Shown here: one piece after another, positions 42,478 to 52,432 of the stretch
Position numbering within the stretch: position 1 is the stretch's first letter
Layout of the letters: the number at the start of each line of letters is the position of its first letter
Origin: Mytilinidion resinicola
Lineage: Eukaryota > Ascomycota > Dothideomycetes > Mytilinidiales > Mytilinidiaceae
Length of the DNA: 64,000 nt
NCBI RefSeq assembly: GCF_010093595.1
Contig: NW_022985441.1
Coordinates: 2,095,307 to 2,159,306, forward strand
Direction: 5' to 3'
Translations under genes and position numbers: made by a program
The notes under the pieces: model-generated
What the model was told of the DNA's origin: nothing
Seen by the model: only the letters and a program-made list of their open reading frames with translations
Databases searched by the model: none

Positions 42478-44314
42478 ACGTACTTCACAAGCGAGTCGGC
42501 CACACAAGCGAGTCGGCCACCTCATCATATTTAGCTGCCTTAAACGTTGATTGCTCCACAACGCCAATAGATATCAACTAGATACAAGTTGTAGCCTAAT
42601 CTGCAGCAACCTCTGCATCTTTTTTGCACGTACGAGCGTTGTGCCCTGGTTCGCCGCAGCGCCTACAGCGCTGCACGCCGCCGCCGGAGCGCGCTCCGGC
42701 TTGCTGCCTTTTGCTTTGAGCTGCCTCCTCGATTCTTTGAGCAGCTATTTGAGAGCCTGCTTCCTTTGTTAGAGTTCCTTCCCTCTGAATCCGCTTTTTT
42801 TTGCGCGCCTTGCGCTTTGTGGCAGCTTCATTTGCCTTTTGAAGGCTGGCAACTGTATCGCGCAGCAGCGTGGCTTTATGCTTTATAATTGCAGCACCTT
42901 TAGAGAGGCTATTAAGCGAGTCAAGAATAGCTGTAGGCGAGCTATTTTGATGCATTTGAATGCGATTACAAATTAAGGCTGATTGAGAGTCTAGCTCGAG
43001 AGCGTTGCTTGGTGTTTTTGATTCCCATTGAGCCTCCACGGCGGGAGGCGACGGCGTACGAAGCACAACATCAAGCTTTAAGAGCACTGCCTCTGGATCA
43101 AGCGGCACAAGGCCTGCGCCTCGAAAGCTTGCGCAAATATTGCTCTTTGTAATTGAGTTGTAGAATGCTGCTTTAAATGCCGGCAGGAACTCTAGCTTTG
43201 TGATGTGATTGATGTAGTGGCGTACTAGGTCCTCAATTTGGCGCCCGTATGCCTTTTTCAATGGCGAAAAGCAGCCAACATCAAGCGGCTGCAGCAGGTG
43301 CGACGAATGCGGCGGCATACAGAGAGCAATGATGTTGTTCTCCTTGCAAATTTGTTGGAATTCGAGCGAGATATGGCTCTTATGGCCATCAATAATCAGC
43401 AGCCGATGCGTGCCTATGGTGTGATCTTTTGTATGCATATTGAAATGCTGCAGCCAGGCAACACCAAGCTCATTCGTTGTCCAGCCATTGTCGCTCACTG
43501 CCATAACCTAGTCCGGTGGTATGTCGTCGCCCTCGTACCATGCAGAGAGATGGTACTTGCCTGCAAAGATGATGAATGGCGGGATGGCCCATCCACAGGC
43601 ATTGATTCCTTGGATTATTGTTGTCCATTCGCGATTGCCTGGCTGTACAGCTTTTGGTCGATAGCGCCGCTCGGAGCCTGTTACAACCATGCTTGATGAG
43701 ATGACGCCCATTTGGAAGCCAGCTTCATTAAAGTTGTATGTATCGTTATTAATAATGCCGTACTTTGCTTTTATATTGTATACAAGCTTAAACCAATCGC
43801 CAATAACCTCTGGATCTTCGCATAGAGCTCTTTGATAGTCGTACTTTCGATTAAACTTTGTTTTAAGCTCGTCCGTTCGCTTGATAAAGTTGTTTGGCCA
43901 GTTAATGCCCACTTGGCCAGCACCGCGCTCGGCGAGTAGCTTGTTGGCCATCTCTCGTACAGCAGTTAAGCTAGGCGAAAACCCTCGCGAATCCAGGTCG
44001 AGTATATGTTGAACAATGGCTGATTCTTCAAGCTTTGTAAGCTTCTTTGAATTAGGCTCACAATCGCGTCGTGCAGTCATTCCGCCGCGTCGGTCTTGGA
44101 GCGTGCTTTTGGGGACATTGTATATGCCTGCAGCGCGTCGTTCGCTTAGAATTTGATTTTTTCGGATAGCTAGGAGAGCTAAGGCTAGCCTGCCTTCTTT
44201 TTGGATTGATTGCGCGTTGTGTTGTCGACGCATATTGGTTGTTGGTTGACGCGTCGCGTTTTCGTGATGAGGTGGCCGACTCGCTTGTGTGGCCGACTCG
44301 CTTGTGAAGTACGT
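42478..44314 (-). mobile_element. Fot1/Pogo-type DNA transposon, full length
   Basis: 1837 bp, flanked by the TA dinucleotide at 42476-42477 and 44315-44316, the Tc1/mariner/Pogo target duplication. The first 50 bases (starting ACGTACTTCACAAGCGAGTC) are perfectly repeated in inverse orientation at the right end. Within each end a 17-bp word, ACAAGCGAGTCGGCCAC, occurs twice in tandem, probably the transposase binding sites. Perfect ends and the intact duplication mean a recent insertion, although the transposase gene is damaged. Confidence 0.95.
42596..44233 (-). pseudogene. Fot1/Pogo transposase, inactivated by a stop codon
   Basis: The frame runs from 44233 (MRRQHNAQSIQKEGR) to 42596 with one internal TAG at 43508-43510, between DDIPPD and VMAVSDNGWTTNELG, where relatives have Trp. 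Visible parts: N-terminal helix-turn-helix (LSERRAAGIYNVPKSTLQDR), CENP-B-like second DNA-binding domain (GFSPSLTAVREMANKLL), the DDE catalytic domain, and a C-terminal CCHC zinc knuckle (CRRCGEPGHNARTC). The first catalytic position is Asn (TYNFNEAGF) where the family has Asp; the second (LLIIDGHKSH) and third (LLQPLDVGCF) aspartates are present. Both changes are G to A in the coding strand and correspond to C to T at CpA on the other strand. Confidence 0.9.
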
Positions 44315-45601
44315 TACCTATCATTTCTCGTTCCTAAGGCTCTCATCTCTCCTCCCTTTTCACCCGCCGGCCCATAGCTTGAGAAACGCGCACGCGGTCA
44401 GGCGGCTAAAATTCGATAATGGGGATATTCCGACGCCAGCACCACCCCACCCCCAGAAAAGTCGTACACATTATTCCATTCCTTACTCTCCTCCCTAGTC
44501 ACCGGCTCTCTCGTCCACGGCCCCCTTCTTGCACAAAGCTTCGCCGCGCATGGGCACGCGGCTGAGCCGTAGCTTTAGTGACCGAGGAGAGCGGAGACGG
44601 GAGTGGGCGGATGTGGCTGTTTATTGGTGGTCGCGAGGTGGGAGTGGCCAAGGGTGCGAATCGGAAGAGCGAGATTCTGGAGGGAGTCGAATGGTGCGGT
44701 TGCGTTGGGGTGGGTGGATTGGAAGCTTGCTCCGCGGCGCCTTTGATTGGGGATTGTTTTGCAGCGACGATGGTTGTTGTATTCGAAGGACTTCTGTGCC
44801 TAACTAGATAGTTGTGTTTGCCCCATCAACATCTTTTCAGCATCACGTGCGTAACGAGCTGACCCTGTTGAGCAACGGAATAGGGAAGGCTTCCGCTATG
44901 ACGCGCGTTCTAGTTGCGCGTTTGGCCCTAGTCCGTGGGATTGGAGTCACTGGATACATACAGCTCCTTTTTCACCGCTTGCAAATGATTGTCTCGAGGG
45001 GTCGCATAGTCGTGGCTTGTTCTTATTCGTAGAGCGTATATCGATCGCTGCATTGCAATGCGACAAGCCAAAACTCAACCCTGGGAGTGGAAAGTTCCAT
45101 GATGGATCCAGACAAACACGTGCTTTGCTAATATGGAAATAGCACTAGCGCATCACGTGCACGGGAAATCCCGTTAAGACCCCGTTCATTCGAGTACTCT
45201 ACCAAGCTCCAGGCTCAGTTCCGTCTGGACTAGAACCTGGATGAGCAGTGCATTCCTTACAAAGCATCCGCTGCGCCCGTCCACGAGACTGACATACTTT
45301 CCACTGCGTTTTAACTACAGCCATGGTAACTGCATGGCTTCTCCGGCAAAAGGCAAGAGCGGGAATCTCATTCAGCTCGGCTCCACTACAAGGCCGGGAG
45401 CTTGCCCGAAATGCCTCTCTTGATGCAGCTTATATTTGGGTATGTTCACTTCCAGCCTAGTGAACGCCAAGTTGACCTCCTGCCTAGTATAATGGCTATA
45501 CCGATGAACACGAACGTAAGTGAGAGCTGAACGGGATTTATTAAGTAGGCTTTGGCGGAGCTATGCGCGGAAATAGCTATTGAATGTAAGAAACTCTGGC
45601 T
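44315..45601. other. Intergenic, no gene seen
   Basis: 1.3 kb right of the transposon. Short frames only (longest about 90 codons), no motif or repeat recognised. Confidence 0.45.
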
Positions 45602-46435
45602 TTAAATCAAGAATCCATGCGTACCTTTGATTTCCTTGCAAACACTATGAGTGTTCTTGTACTTGCCACGCCAGCACTTCGAAATGACCTCTCCAAGCGG
45701 TCCGAGGGAGTTGGTTTCGGGAAAACTCCCCTTGAGAAAAAGAGCCTTGATTTCGCGTTCGGTAAGATCGTGATACGGGTTATAACCCGTGATAATCTTA
45801 TAGAGTGTGGAACCAAATGCGAAAATGTCGCCCTGGATGCACAAGGTATCTCCAGGACTCCTGTAGCTTGCTGTGACCCCGACTAACAGAGGAGAACCCT
45901 CCAGGGAGGAGCCGGCGAAATCTGCAAGCTTCGCATTGAGGTTTTCATCCAGGAGAATGTTGTATATGTTCAAATCACCATGAATAACGTGCATTGAGTG
46001 AACAAAACAAAGGGCGTCAATGATTTGCTGGGCCCATTGAAGTTTTTGCTCAGAGTCGACTTTATGCGTGCTGAGATGAGCTTCAAAATTGAAACTGGGA
46101 ACATACTCGAGGCGGATGCTATGTTCGTGAAGCCCATGGTATCGTACAATGTTCTTGTGCCCGCCGTGTTCCTGGAATTGCTCATAGATTCGCCTTTCAA
46201 CGTCGGTGGAAGGTTTGTCCTCATCACGGTGCGGAAATTTGACGACAGTTTGTGATGCCTCATCAAGACATATCACACCCGTAGTACCATATGCAATGAT
46301 GTTATCCCAGCAAAACCCAGTCGGATATTGTATGCGACCGTCCATGCTGTGTTCGAGCGACAACGAGTGGTCGACCTGGCTGTTTGCTTCGAGGCGGAAC
46401 AGATAAGGGACGGAAACGAGAGTGTGAAGTTCAAT
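45602..46435 (-). CDS. Small protein-kinase-like protein with DFA in place of DFG
   Basis: Kinase-fold protein of about 277 residues in this exon. The frame is open up to 46435, directly after a CTGAT branch point and TCTAG acceptor, so an upstream exon probably exists; the first in-frame ATG inside is at 46345 (MDGRIQYPTGF). Features: glycine-poor loop IIAYGTTGVICL, ATP lysine in TVVKFPH, catalytic loop VIHGDLNIYNILLD (HGD for HRD, the catalytic Asp and Asn kept), ADFAGSS for DFG (metal-binding Asp kept), and GDIFAFGSTLYKIITG. The large lobe is short. These small HGD kinases are a fungal expansion, often of uncertain activity. The candidate upstream exon would end in APVRINYK at 46489, in phase 0. 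Confidence 0.75.
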   Translation of the reverse strand: MELHTLVSVPYLFRLEANSQVDHSLSLEHSMDGRIQYPTGFCWDNIIAYGTTGVICLDEASQTVVKFPHRDEDKPSTDVERRIYEQFQEHGGHKNIVRYHGLHEHSIRLEYVPSFNFEAHLSTHKVDSEQKLQWAQQIIDALCFVHSMHVIHGDLNIYNILLDENLNAKLADFAGSSLEGSPLLVGVTASYRSPGDTLCIQGDIFAFGSTLYKIITGYNPYHDLTEREIKALFLKGSFPETNSLGPLGEVISKCWRGKYKNTHSVCKEIKGTHGFLI

Positions 46436-46787
46436 CTAGAGACTAATCAGCAGAGTGCTTCTACTCTTAAATAGATCGTTATATACTTTATAGTTGATTC
46501 TAACCGGTGCTGAACTTAGGGCACAGCATGTTAGACACGAAGATCCGCTCGGGGACACATCAGGCACGAAATCTGAGGATGCTACCTTTGTATGAGAAGC
46601 AATAATTATGAATCGGGAGGTACGCTGAGGAGCAGGCAATTCCGGTAGAAGAAAGGGGCGCGCCTGGTGTCTTGAGGATAATAAAGAGCCACGGTGTGAG
46701 GTACTGAACCACCTACTTGAGGCCTGCTCGGCCCCTGCGTGCACTTCCTCTTACATTCGAATTCTTCTTTTTCCTTACGGAAGGTAG

Positions 46788-47404
46788 CCGGCTTCAAAGG
46801 AACCCACCTATCGTCGAAATGGTCTTGAATACGAACCGCCTGGGGAAAGATCCCTGCGCCGATCGGATGCTCTTAGCAACAATCCAGCAGGCGACCCACA
46901 TGCGAATCGCCAGCTATACGCAGAGTCCTCCGGATCAGGCTCCGCCACAATTCCCCAGGATACTGGGCCATTGCAGGATGAGGACGACGAGGACGACGGC
47001 AGCGAAGCCGATCGAGACACTCCGGTTGCCAACTTCAAGGCCGTCCGGCGTAAGACGGAGTTGGATAGGGCTGAGCTGCTAAGCACCCTACCCCCCTCAG
47101 GCGTAAAAGGAGCGAAAGATTACACTGACAAGCTCTTGGCCTACAATCTCATCTTGATGAACCTCAACGCCGCCCAGGGCCATGACCCCCTCAATCGCCT
47201 GCGCAACGCAGGCAGGACGCACGCGAGAAGCAGGAGAAAGCCGATTATCTCATGGCTCTCATGAAGCGTGACGCTTCCACCATCTCCGCCATGACGCAGA
47301 AAGCCTTTGACGCCTGGGCTCTCACAATTCAAAACTGCTTTGGGGTTATACGGGCGAAGGACTATATGCAGCCGATACAATGGGTAGTTGAAGGCCTCTT
47401 ATAG
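46788..47404 (+). pseudogene. Relic of an unknown coding region, frameshifted
   Basis: A long frame without a proper start opens after a TAG acceptor-like site at 46787 and encodes KEPTYRRNGLEYEPPGE, an acidic run (QDEDDEDDGSEAD) and ELLSTLPPSGVKGAKDYTDK followed by LILMNLNAAQ. Near 47208-47215 the coherent reading jumps by one base: the next frame continues RQDAREKQEKADYLMALMKR and DASTISAMTQKAFDAWAL, ending at TAG 47404. Both parts have good residue balance, so this looks like one gene broken by a single-base deletion, or an exon fragment. I do not recognise the family. Confidence 0.4.
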
Positions 47405-47817
47405 CAAGCGAACCTCTACAGCAAGTTAGGATATTTAGGTCGAAATGCACGTCATAGTGGATGTCCTGCATGTGACTTGTGGTGGGAAGGTGCCATTGGA
47501 GGCCGGCGGAGGGGTAGCGACGCCGTCCATGGCTGCGGTGGAAGGCGACGGCGACTGAGGTTGAAGTGGAAGCGTTGCAGAGATGAGTGAAAATTGCCAA
47601 GAAGCCACCTTCAGCCTGATAACCTCCAATCCTCGAAGCGGGAGGACGCCCTTCTTTCCTCAGTGCCAATCGGTGGATGTGTCCGCGCTCTGGTCTGCCC
47701 TTCCCATCACGTGGCAGCAGGCTTGGTCAAGACTTTAGTGGGCCCCGAACAAGCATGCTCTAGGAAAAGGAGGGATGTAATGCTAGAGTTGGAACTACGT
47801 CTGAAACTATACCGCTT

Positions 47818-48285
47818 TCAATATACGGCCGCCACGCACAGACTTCTGTATCCACCTCGGCCGGACCACTCAAATGTTGCCTTCTGCAAAGCCTGGTACA
47901 AGAACATAGAAGCCAGCAAGGCTTCTCCGATGAGCATCCCCCAGTAGACCTGTCGGCCGCTGTCTAGCGCAGAGCGAGTGTTCGAGATAACGAAGAGGTG
48001 TCGGATTGTTGATGCTAAAAGGATCACCCCAATCCATTGGCTCAGCGCGATGGTGGATGGGACGAGGTTCGAGGAGTCGATCACTGCGGGGTCGAAGATG
48101 AGATTGGGGAAGAAGGCAAAGAGGAAGGCGATGGTGATCTTGACGACGGCTTCGATGGCTAGGGAGATGCGGATGATGATTCCCGGGGCTGTGGGGTCAA
48201 TTTGGATGGGCGGGGAAGTCGGCTTGGTTACGGGACCCAAGAGGGGCGTTGAAGGTGTGATTGAGGTGTATTGATGGGAGTCCAT
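47818..48285 (-). CDS. Small multi-pass membrane protein, unknown
   Basis: Single exon, 155 residues from the ATG at 48285 (MDSHQYTSITPSTPLLG). After a 35-residue hydrophilic start it has three or four hydrophobic segments: IIRISLAIEAVVKITIAFLF, PSTIALSQWIGVILLAST, and YWGMLIGEALLASMFLYQAL. The C terminus (SGRGGYRSLCVAAVY) lacks support and a splice near RGG could replace it. No family could be named; such four-helix proteins are common among uncharacterised fungal membrane proteins. Confidence 0.65.
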   Translation of the reverse strand: MDSHQYTSITPSTPLLGPVTKPTSPPIQIDPTAPGIIIRISLAIEAVVKITIAFLFAFFPNLIFDPAVIDSSNLVPSTIALSQWIGVILLASTIRHLFVISNTRSALDSGRQVYWGMLIGEALLASMFLYQALQKATFEWSGRGGYRSLCVAAVY

Positions 48286-49076
48286 TTTTAGATTTGATGA
48301 GAGATGTGCAATCAGAGCAGATGTGTTGAGGTCTGATACAATATATTTTTTTACGCGGTATTGATTTTATCTAAACGGTTAGTGGAGACGCGTGTGCTCA
48401 AACGACGAAACGGCTGCTGCCTGAGACAACCTGAGTTCAGCTTGGGGATGGCGCTCGCAAGACTCTCCATTTCCAAGCGAAAGCGCGAACACTAACACAT
48501 AGATCACCGTTTAGAGAGAAAAGAGGCTTCGTACGCGTAGGCCGCAACATTGACTTCAAGATTTCATTGAGAGTTTGAGCTGCGTGACGTTCGCCGCAAC
48601 CATCAGCTCTCCACAGAAAAGAGACGGGACTTGAAGACCCAAGAGTACGCAGACACGGACGCTAGAGTACTCAAAATGGACGCCTGCTTGGCAGTTTTTG
48701 AAGATAATGAAAACCCACCAGTTGGGATCGATACCATTAGAATACCTAGGTAGTGCCGTGGAATAACCGCGGCGTGAAGATTAAAGAGCTGTACAGCCGC
48801 TACAATATTCTAGGACGCGGAGTGGTTTATGTCTTGGGAGAGCTTCAAGACGCGAGGAAGAGACCGATGATTTCGATAATGAAGAAATCATCTCCACAGG
48901 TGAGGTGGAAAAGGAGGGGTGAAGCGGGGATGAGTGGGAATTTTGCCAAGCCTGGATCGGTCCGAGATCACCGGCGGTGGCAGAAATCTTTCCAGCTCGA
49001 TCTCAGACATCAACAAAATATCTTCGCGTCAGGTTGCGCGTCTTCATGGCAGTCCATCTCTTTATCTGGCCCCGAG
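48286..49076. other. Divergent promoter region, no gene seen
   Basis: The downstream gene's frame stays open back to about 48753, but the extension has no good ATG and reads as translated leader sequence. Confidence 0.45.
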
Positions 49077-49907
49077 ATGCCACCCCACTCGAGTGTCCCA
49101 CAACGACTCCTGTCTGCAACTCTCCGCATTCCTCGGCTATCCTACGTCCTCCACTGTAACTCCCCTACTCGAACCTTCTCCTTCTCTAGCAAGCTTGCAA
49201 ACGCGCAATCGACTATCACCGACGTTGAGGTTGAGGGCTATGCACGATACCAGTTCCCAGAAAACTATGACGACAGGGAAGTCTGGCTGTTCGAAGGCAG
49301 GGCAACAGCACCGCGACCAAACGTGCTCAATGTCTCCACAATATCCCAACTTTTGACGACGCCTATGGCGCATGGAGTCTACATAAATCCACGGAATGAT
49401 TGGTGTAAACGTCTTAGGCTTCTCAACCCCCAAAAAATAAAAATCGAATACGAGGTGCTTCCACTCGAAGCACAGCCTATGGACCAGATGCAGGGTAGAC
49501 CGTTGAGGCAAATCAACTTTAGGTGTGAGGACAGGCCAAGAGATCACGCTCGGCGAATGGTGAAAATGTACAGCTTTCTGGAGGACAATCAGCATTGTAT
49601 GGTTCATGTCCAGATGCCGACCAAAAAGTTGGACTGGGGACTGGGGCCGGCGTTTGACTGGGTGGTCGTCAATACTCCGCATTTGAGACCGGAAGTCATT
49701 ATCAAGTCGATGCCAGAGGGGACGTCTATGGAGATGGTTCCGCATGCAGGCTATGGAGAGGTTGTGTGGGTTTTCGGGCGAGGAGAGAGCTTAAACCCTA
49801 CGCAGATCAGAAGGCTAAAAGAGAAGCTGATGAGGAGCGCACGCAAGAGTAAAATTGGTCCAGAGGTGGAAAGCTCAGAGAACGTAAAGGAATTAAGTTC
49901 AGAATGA
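49077..49907 (+). CDS. Probable mitochondrial protein, unknown (possible IF3-like fold)
   Basis: 276 residues from the ATG at 49077. I chose this start because it exposes an arginine/serine-rich, acid-free N terminus (PPHSSVPQRLLSATLRIPRL) with the look of a mitochondrial presequence. The body contains RPLRQINFRCEDRPRDHARR, MVKMYSFLEDNQHCMVHVQMP and a basic C-terminal helix (QIRRLKEKLMRSARKSK). The pattern of a basic strand, a helix with R-x-x-D-H, and a hydrophobic strand with VHVQM resembles the C-terminal domain of translation initiation factor 3, but this is a weak, fold-level suggestion. Confidence 0.65.
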   Translation: MPPHSSVPQRLLSATLRIPRLSYVLHCNSPTRTFSFSSKLANAQSTITDVEVEGYARYQFPENYDDREVWLFEGRATAPRPNVLNVSTISQLLTTPMAHGVYINPRNDWCKRLRLLNPQKIKIEYEVLPLEAQPMDQMQGRPLRQINFRCEDRPRDHARRMVKMYSFLEDNQHCMVHVQMPTKKLDWGLGPAFDWVVVNTPHLRPEVIIKSMPEGTSMEMVPHAGYGEVVWVFGRGESLNPTQIRRLKEKLMRSARKSKIGPEVESSENVKELSSE

Positions 49908-50587
49908 TATCGCGAGGTGCTGATCGGATGTCACTGTGCACCAAAAACCATTCTACCGCCTCCGACAACCTTACCCGATGAGGCCTTTGCAATTCGCTCA
50001 CAGACGGTCTCAGAGACTTTGGACGTCTTGAATAAAGACGTTCCCTGGCTGCCAATATGTCTTTGCTTAGACTGTATACCTGCCTTCGAATTTACTGCAG
50101 ACACGGTTTCGTAAATCATTATGCGAACGGTGGTTAGCCCGATTACCAATGATCCTCAGGCACGGCCACCCAGGCGACCAATGTCTTTTAGTCACATGGT
50201 TTCCGGACTTTCGGGCGGATATAGATGTTCGACTAGCCCTCATTCGTATAACAAACGTGGCATGGTGTATAGCTTCATAATCGGTGCGAAGGAGGACTTA
50301 CAAGACGATGAAGGATTCACACACGAGCTATGAACGCAATTGGCCCGCTTACTGGAATCGAGCGATGGGACCATGAGGATTGAGGAATAGAAGAATTATC
50401 AACCACAACGTTTCTAAGCAGATATTTCAATGACGGTACGTGAAAAAGTATTGCTAATAGTTGTCAACGCAAATCTCCTGGGGAGATATAAAACATTGAG
50501 CATCCACATCATGTATTTTCGTCACGCAAAACTTGTCTTCCAGTCACCATCATCTCTTGAACAAAGAATTACTTCAGCGAAGCTATC
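49908..50587. other. Intergenic, no gene seen
   Basis: Short frames only; the last 100 nt should hold the promoter of the second SMP-30-like gene. Confidence 0.45.
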
Positions 50588-51628
50588 ATGCCATCCCTCA
50601 AATCTCTCCTCTCACTCCTCTCCCTCCGAGCCATCACACTCGCCCTCGCCCACAACTCCTCCAACCCCCTTCTCGCCACAGGCGCCAACCTGACCTTCGC
50701 CCTCCCCACTCACCCCGTCCACACCTTTCCCGTCGGGACCTGGATCGAGAATCTCGCGGTGCGGGAAAACGGCCAAATCATCGCAACCGACGACACCCAC
50801 CCGCGTATCTATCAAATCGATCCCTACTATTCTCACACTCCCGCGCTCCTTCTTCACGAGTTCAACAACACGGCATCTATCCTCGGCATCGTTGAAACCA
50901 CCCCGGACGTCTTCTACGTCTGCACCGCTAATTACTCCTCTGCAAAGTTAGAAGGCTACGGAGAAGCATACATCTACAGACTCGACATGCGGCCGTTCTC
51001 CTCTTCCATAAAGAACTCAGCCGTAATATCAAAGATCGCTACCCTACTAGAAGCAAAAGCCCTGGACGGGCTCACATGGCTGGAACCCCGCGACGATGCC
51101 GAAGGAGAAGGTCTCCTCCTCATCAGCGACTTCCTCGCCGGCGTCATCTGGAGCGTCAAACCCGCCACCGGCGCCGTCGCCATGCCCATCAACAGCACCT
51201 ATACGCGCTCCACCGGCTTCGGGGTCAACGGGCTCAAGATCCGCAACCGGAAGCTCTATCTCACGAACTCGCAGCAGCAGACCCTCGTTAAAGTCCTTAT
51301 TAACTCGAAAGGCGAAGCGGTGGGGAATTACACGGTGCTAGCGCAAGGCGGGTTCACGCCGGATGATTTTGCGTTGGATGCGGAGGGGAATGCGTATGTG
51401 ACTAGTTTTGAGGTGGGGAGGAACGGGGTTGTGTTTGTGCCACGGGAGGGTGGGCAGGCGGTGTATATCCCGGGGATGGCGGGGCCGACGGCAGCGGCGT
51501 TTGGGAGGGGGAGGGAGGAGGGGTGGTTGTATGTTAGTACGAGTGGCGGGGATTATGATTATTTGACGGGGAAGGAGGTGACGGCTGCGGGGGGCATTGT
51601 TAGGGTGCAGGTGGGGGGGAGGGGGTAG
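50588..51628 (+). CDS. Secreted SMP-30/gluconolactonase-like beta-propeller (paralogue 2)
   Basis: Single exon, 346 residues, with a signal peptide (MPSLKSLLSLLSLRAITLALA). Propeller blades align with the gene at 8166: TWIENLAVRENGQIIAT (compare TWIENIATRSDGHLLVS), LDGLTWL, LLISDFLAGVIWSVKPATG, GVNGLKIRNRKLYLTNS (compare GINGLKYRDGFAYYTT), PDDFALDAEGNAYVTSF. N-glycosylation sites (NSS, NLT, NNT, NYS) fit a secreted enzyme. Longer than paralogue 1 by one extra loop (ANYSSAKLEGYGEAYIYRLD). Substrate unknown. Same C-rich to G-rich shift along the gene. Confidence 0.82.
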   Translation: MPSLKSLLSLLSLRAITLALAHNSSNPLLATGANLTFALPTHPVHTFPVGTWIENLAVRENGQIIATDDTHPRIYQIDPYYSHTPALLLHEFNNTASILGIVETTPDVFYVCTANYSSAKLEGYGEAYIYRLDMRPFSSSIKNSAVISKIATLLEAKALDGLTWLEPRDDAEGEGLLLISDFLAGVIWSVKPATGAVAMPINSTYTRSTGFGVNGLKIRNRKLYLTNSQQQTLVKVLINSKGEAVGNYTVLAQGGFTPDDFALDAEGNAYVTSFEVGRNGVVFVPREGGQAVYIPGMAGPTAAAFGRGREEGWLYVSTSGGDYDYLTGKEVTAAGGIVRVQVGGRG

Positions 51629-52432
51629 GGGTTCGTGACTAGGGGCATGGTGCGAGGGAGAAGAAGGGGGTTTGGCTGAACGGATAATTCGTGGGCGGTG
51701 TGGTGTGAGGATGCGGTTGGAGCAAGGGAGAAGGATGAGGTGTACACGGGACACTGTTCAAGGAAGCGGATATCGGTTCGGCCTTTGGTCTCCATTTTTA
51801 GTTACCGATAAACAGTTTTAACATCGTTCCCTGCAGATGTGTGCGGTGGTATTATGCAAATTCACATCGGCCTCTGATCACTCAGTTCAGTTGCCGACCG
51901 GTCCGGCTATATGTCTTCAATAAGCAAAGATCTTTGCAGTTCCATGCTTTTGCGGGGAAAACGAGTACGGTCTTTGGTAGACCACGAACTATATGTTGAT
52001 AGATGAGACCGTGGAATTCAAACGGCCACACCGCATTCCGATAGTTTGAACCAGATAGATCACCCGAGAGATGGAGAGGAGGGCTACGATGTCGAAGTTC
52101 TCTGGGATCTGATCGGGACGATCTCGCCAAGGTCGGAGCGGCTCAAGATGTGCCGCGGCTTTCTCCACATCCTAGCCACCATTCCTCTTCCATCTCAACA
52201 CGCTTACGCCTCCAGCCTCCGTGCCGCATCAAGCATTGATGATCCTGTGGGGTACTTTGTACCTGACCTCACCCCTCACCACTGCACGCGTCTCCGCAAA
52301 AGTCACTCGTTTTCTCCGCTTTAGCATTGCTACTGTGCCATGCCGCGGGCTTCCTGATGGCATTTATTGCATCATTGTTCCCCTCTCCTGTACTCCGTGC
52401 TAGCATGGACCCGGTGCCGATTTCTCATCATC
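51629..52432. other. Intergenic, no gene seen
   Basis: Nothing recognised besides UTR and promoter sequence. Confidence 0.45.

Noticed and set aside
42478..42530. GAGGTGGC at the transposon ends as a further dispersed-repeat copy
   Set aside because: The similarity is confined to the GAGGTGGCC word, which belongs to the perfect inverted end of the Fot1-like element.
48753..49076. N-terminal extension of the probable mitochondrial protein
   Set aside because: The open frame starts at a non-ATG codon and reads as leader sequence; the ATG at 49077 exposes a presequence-like N terminus.
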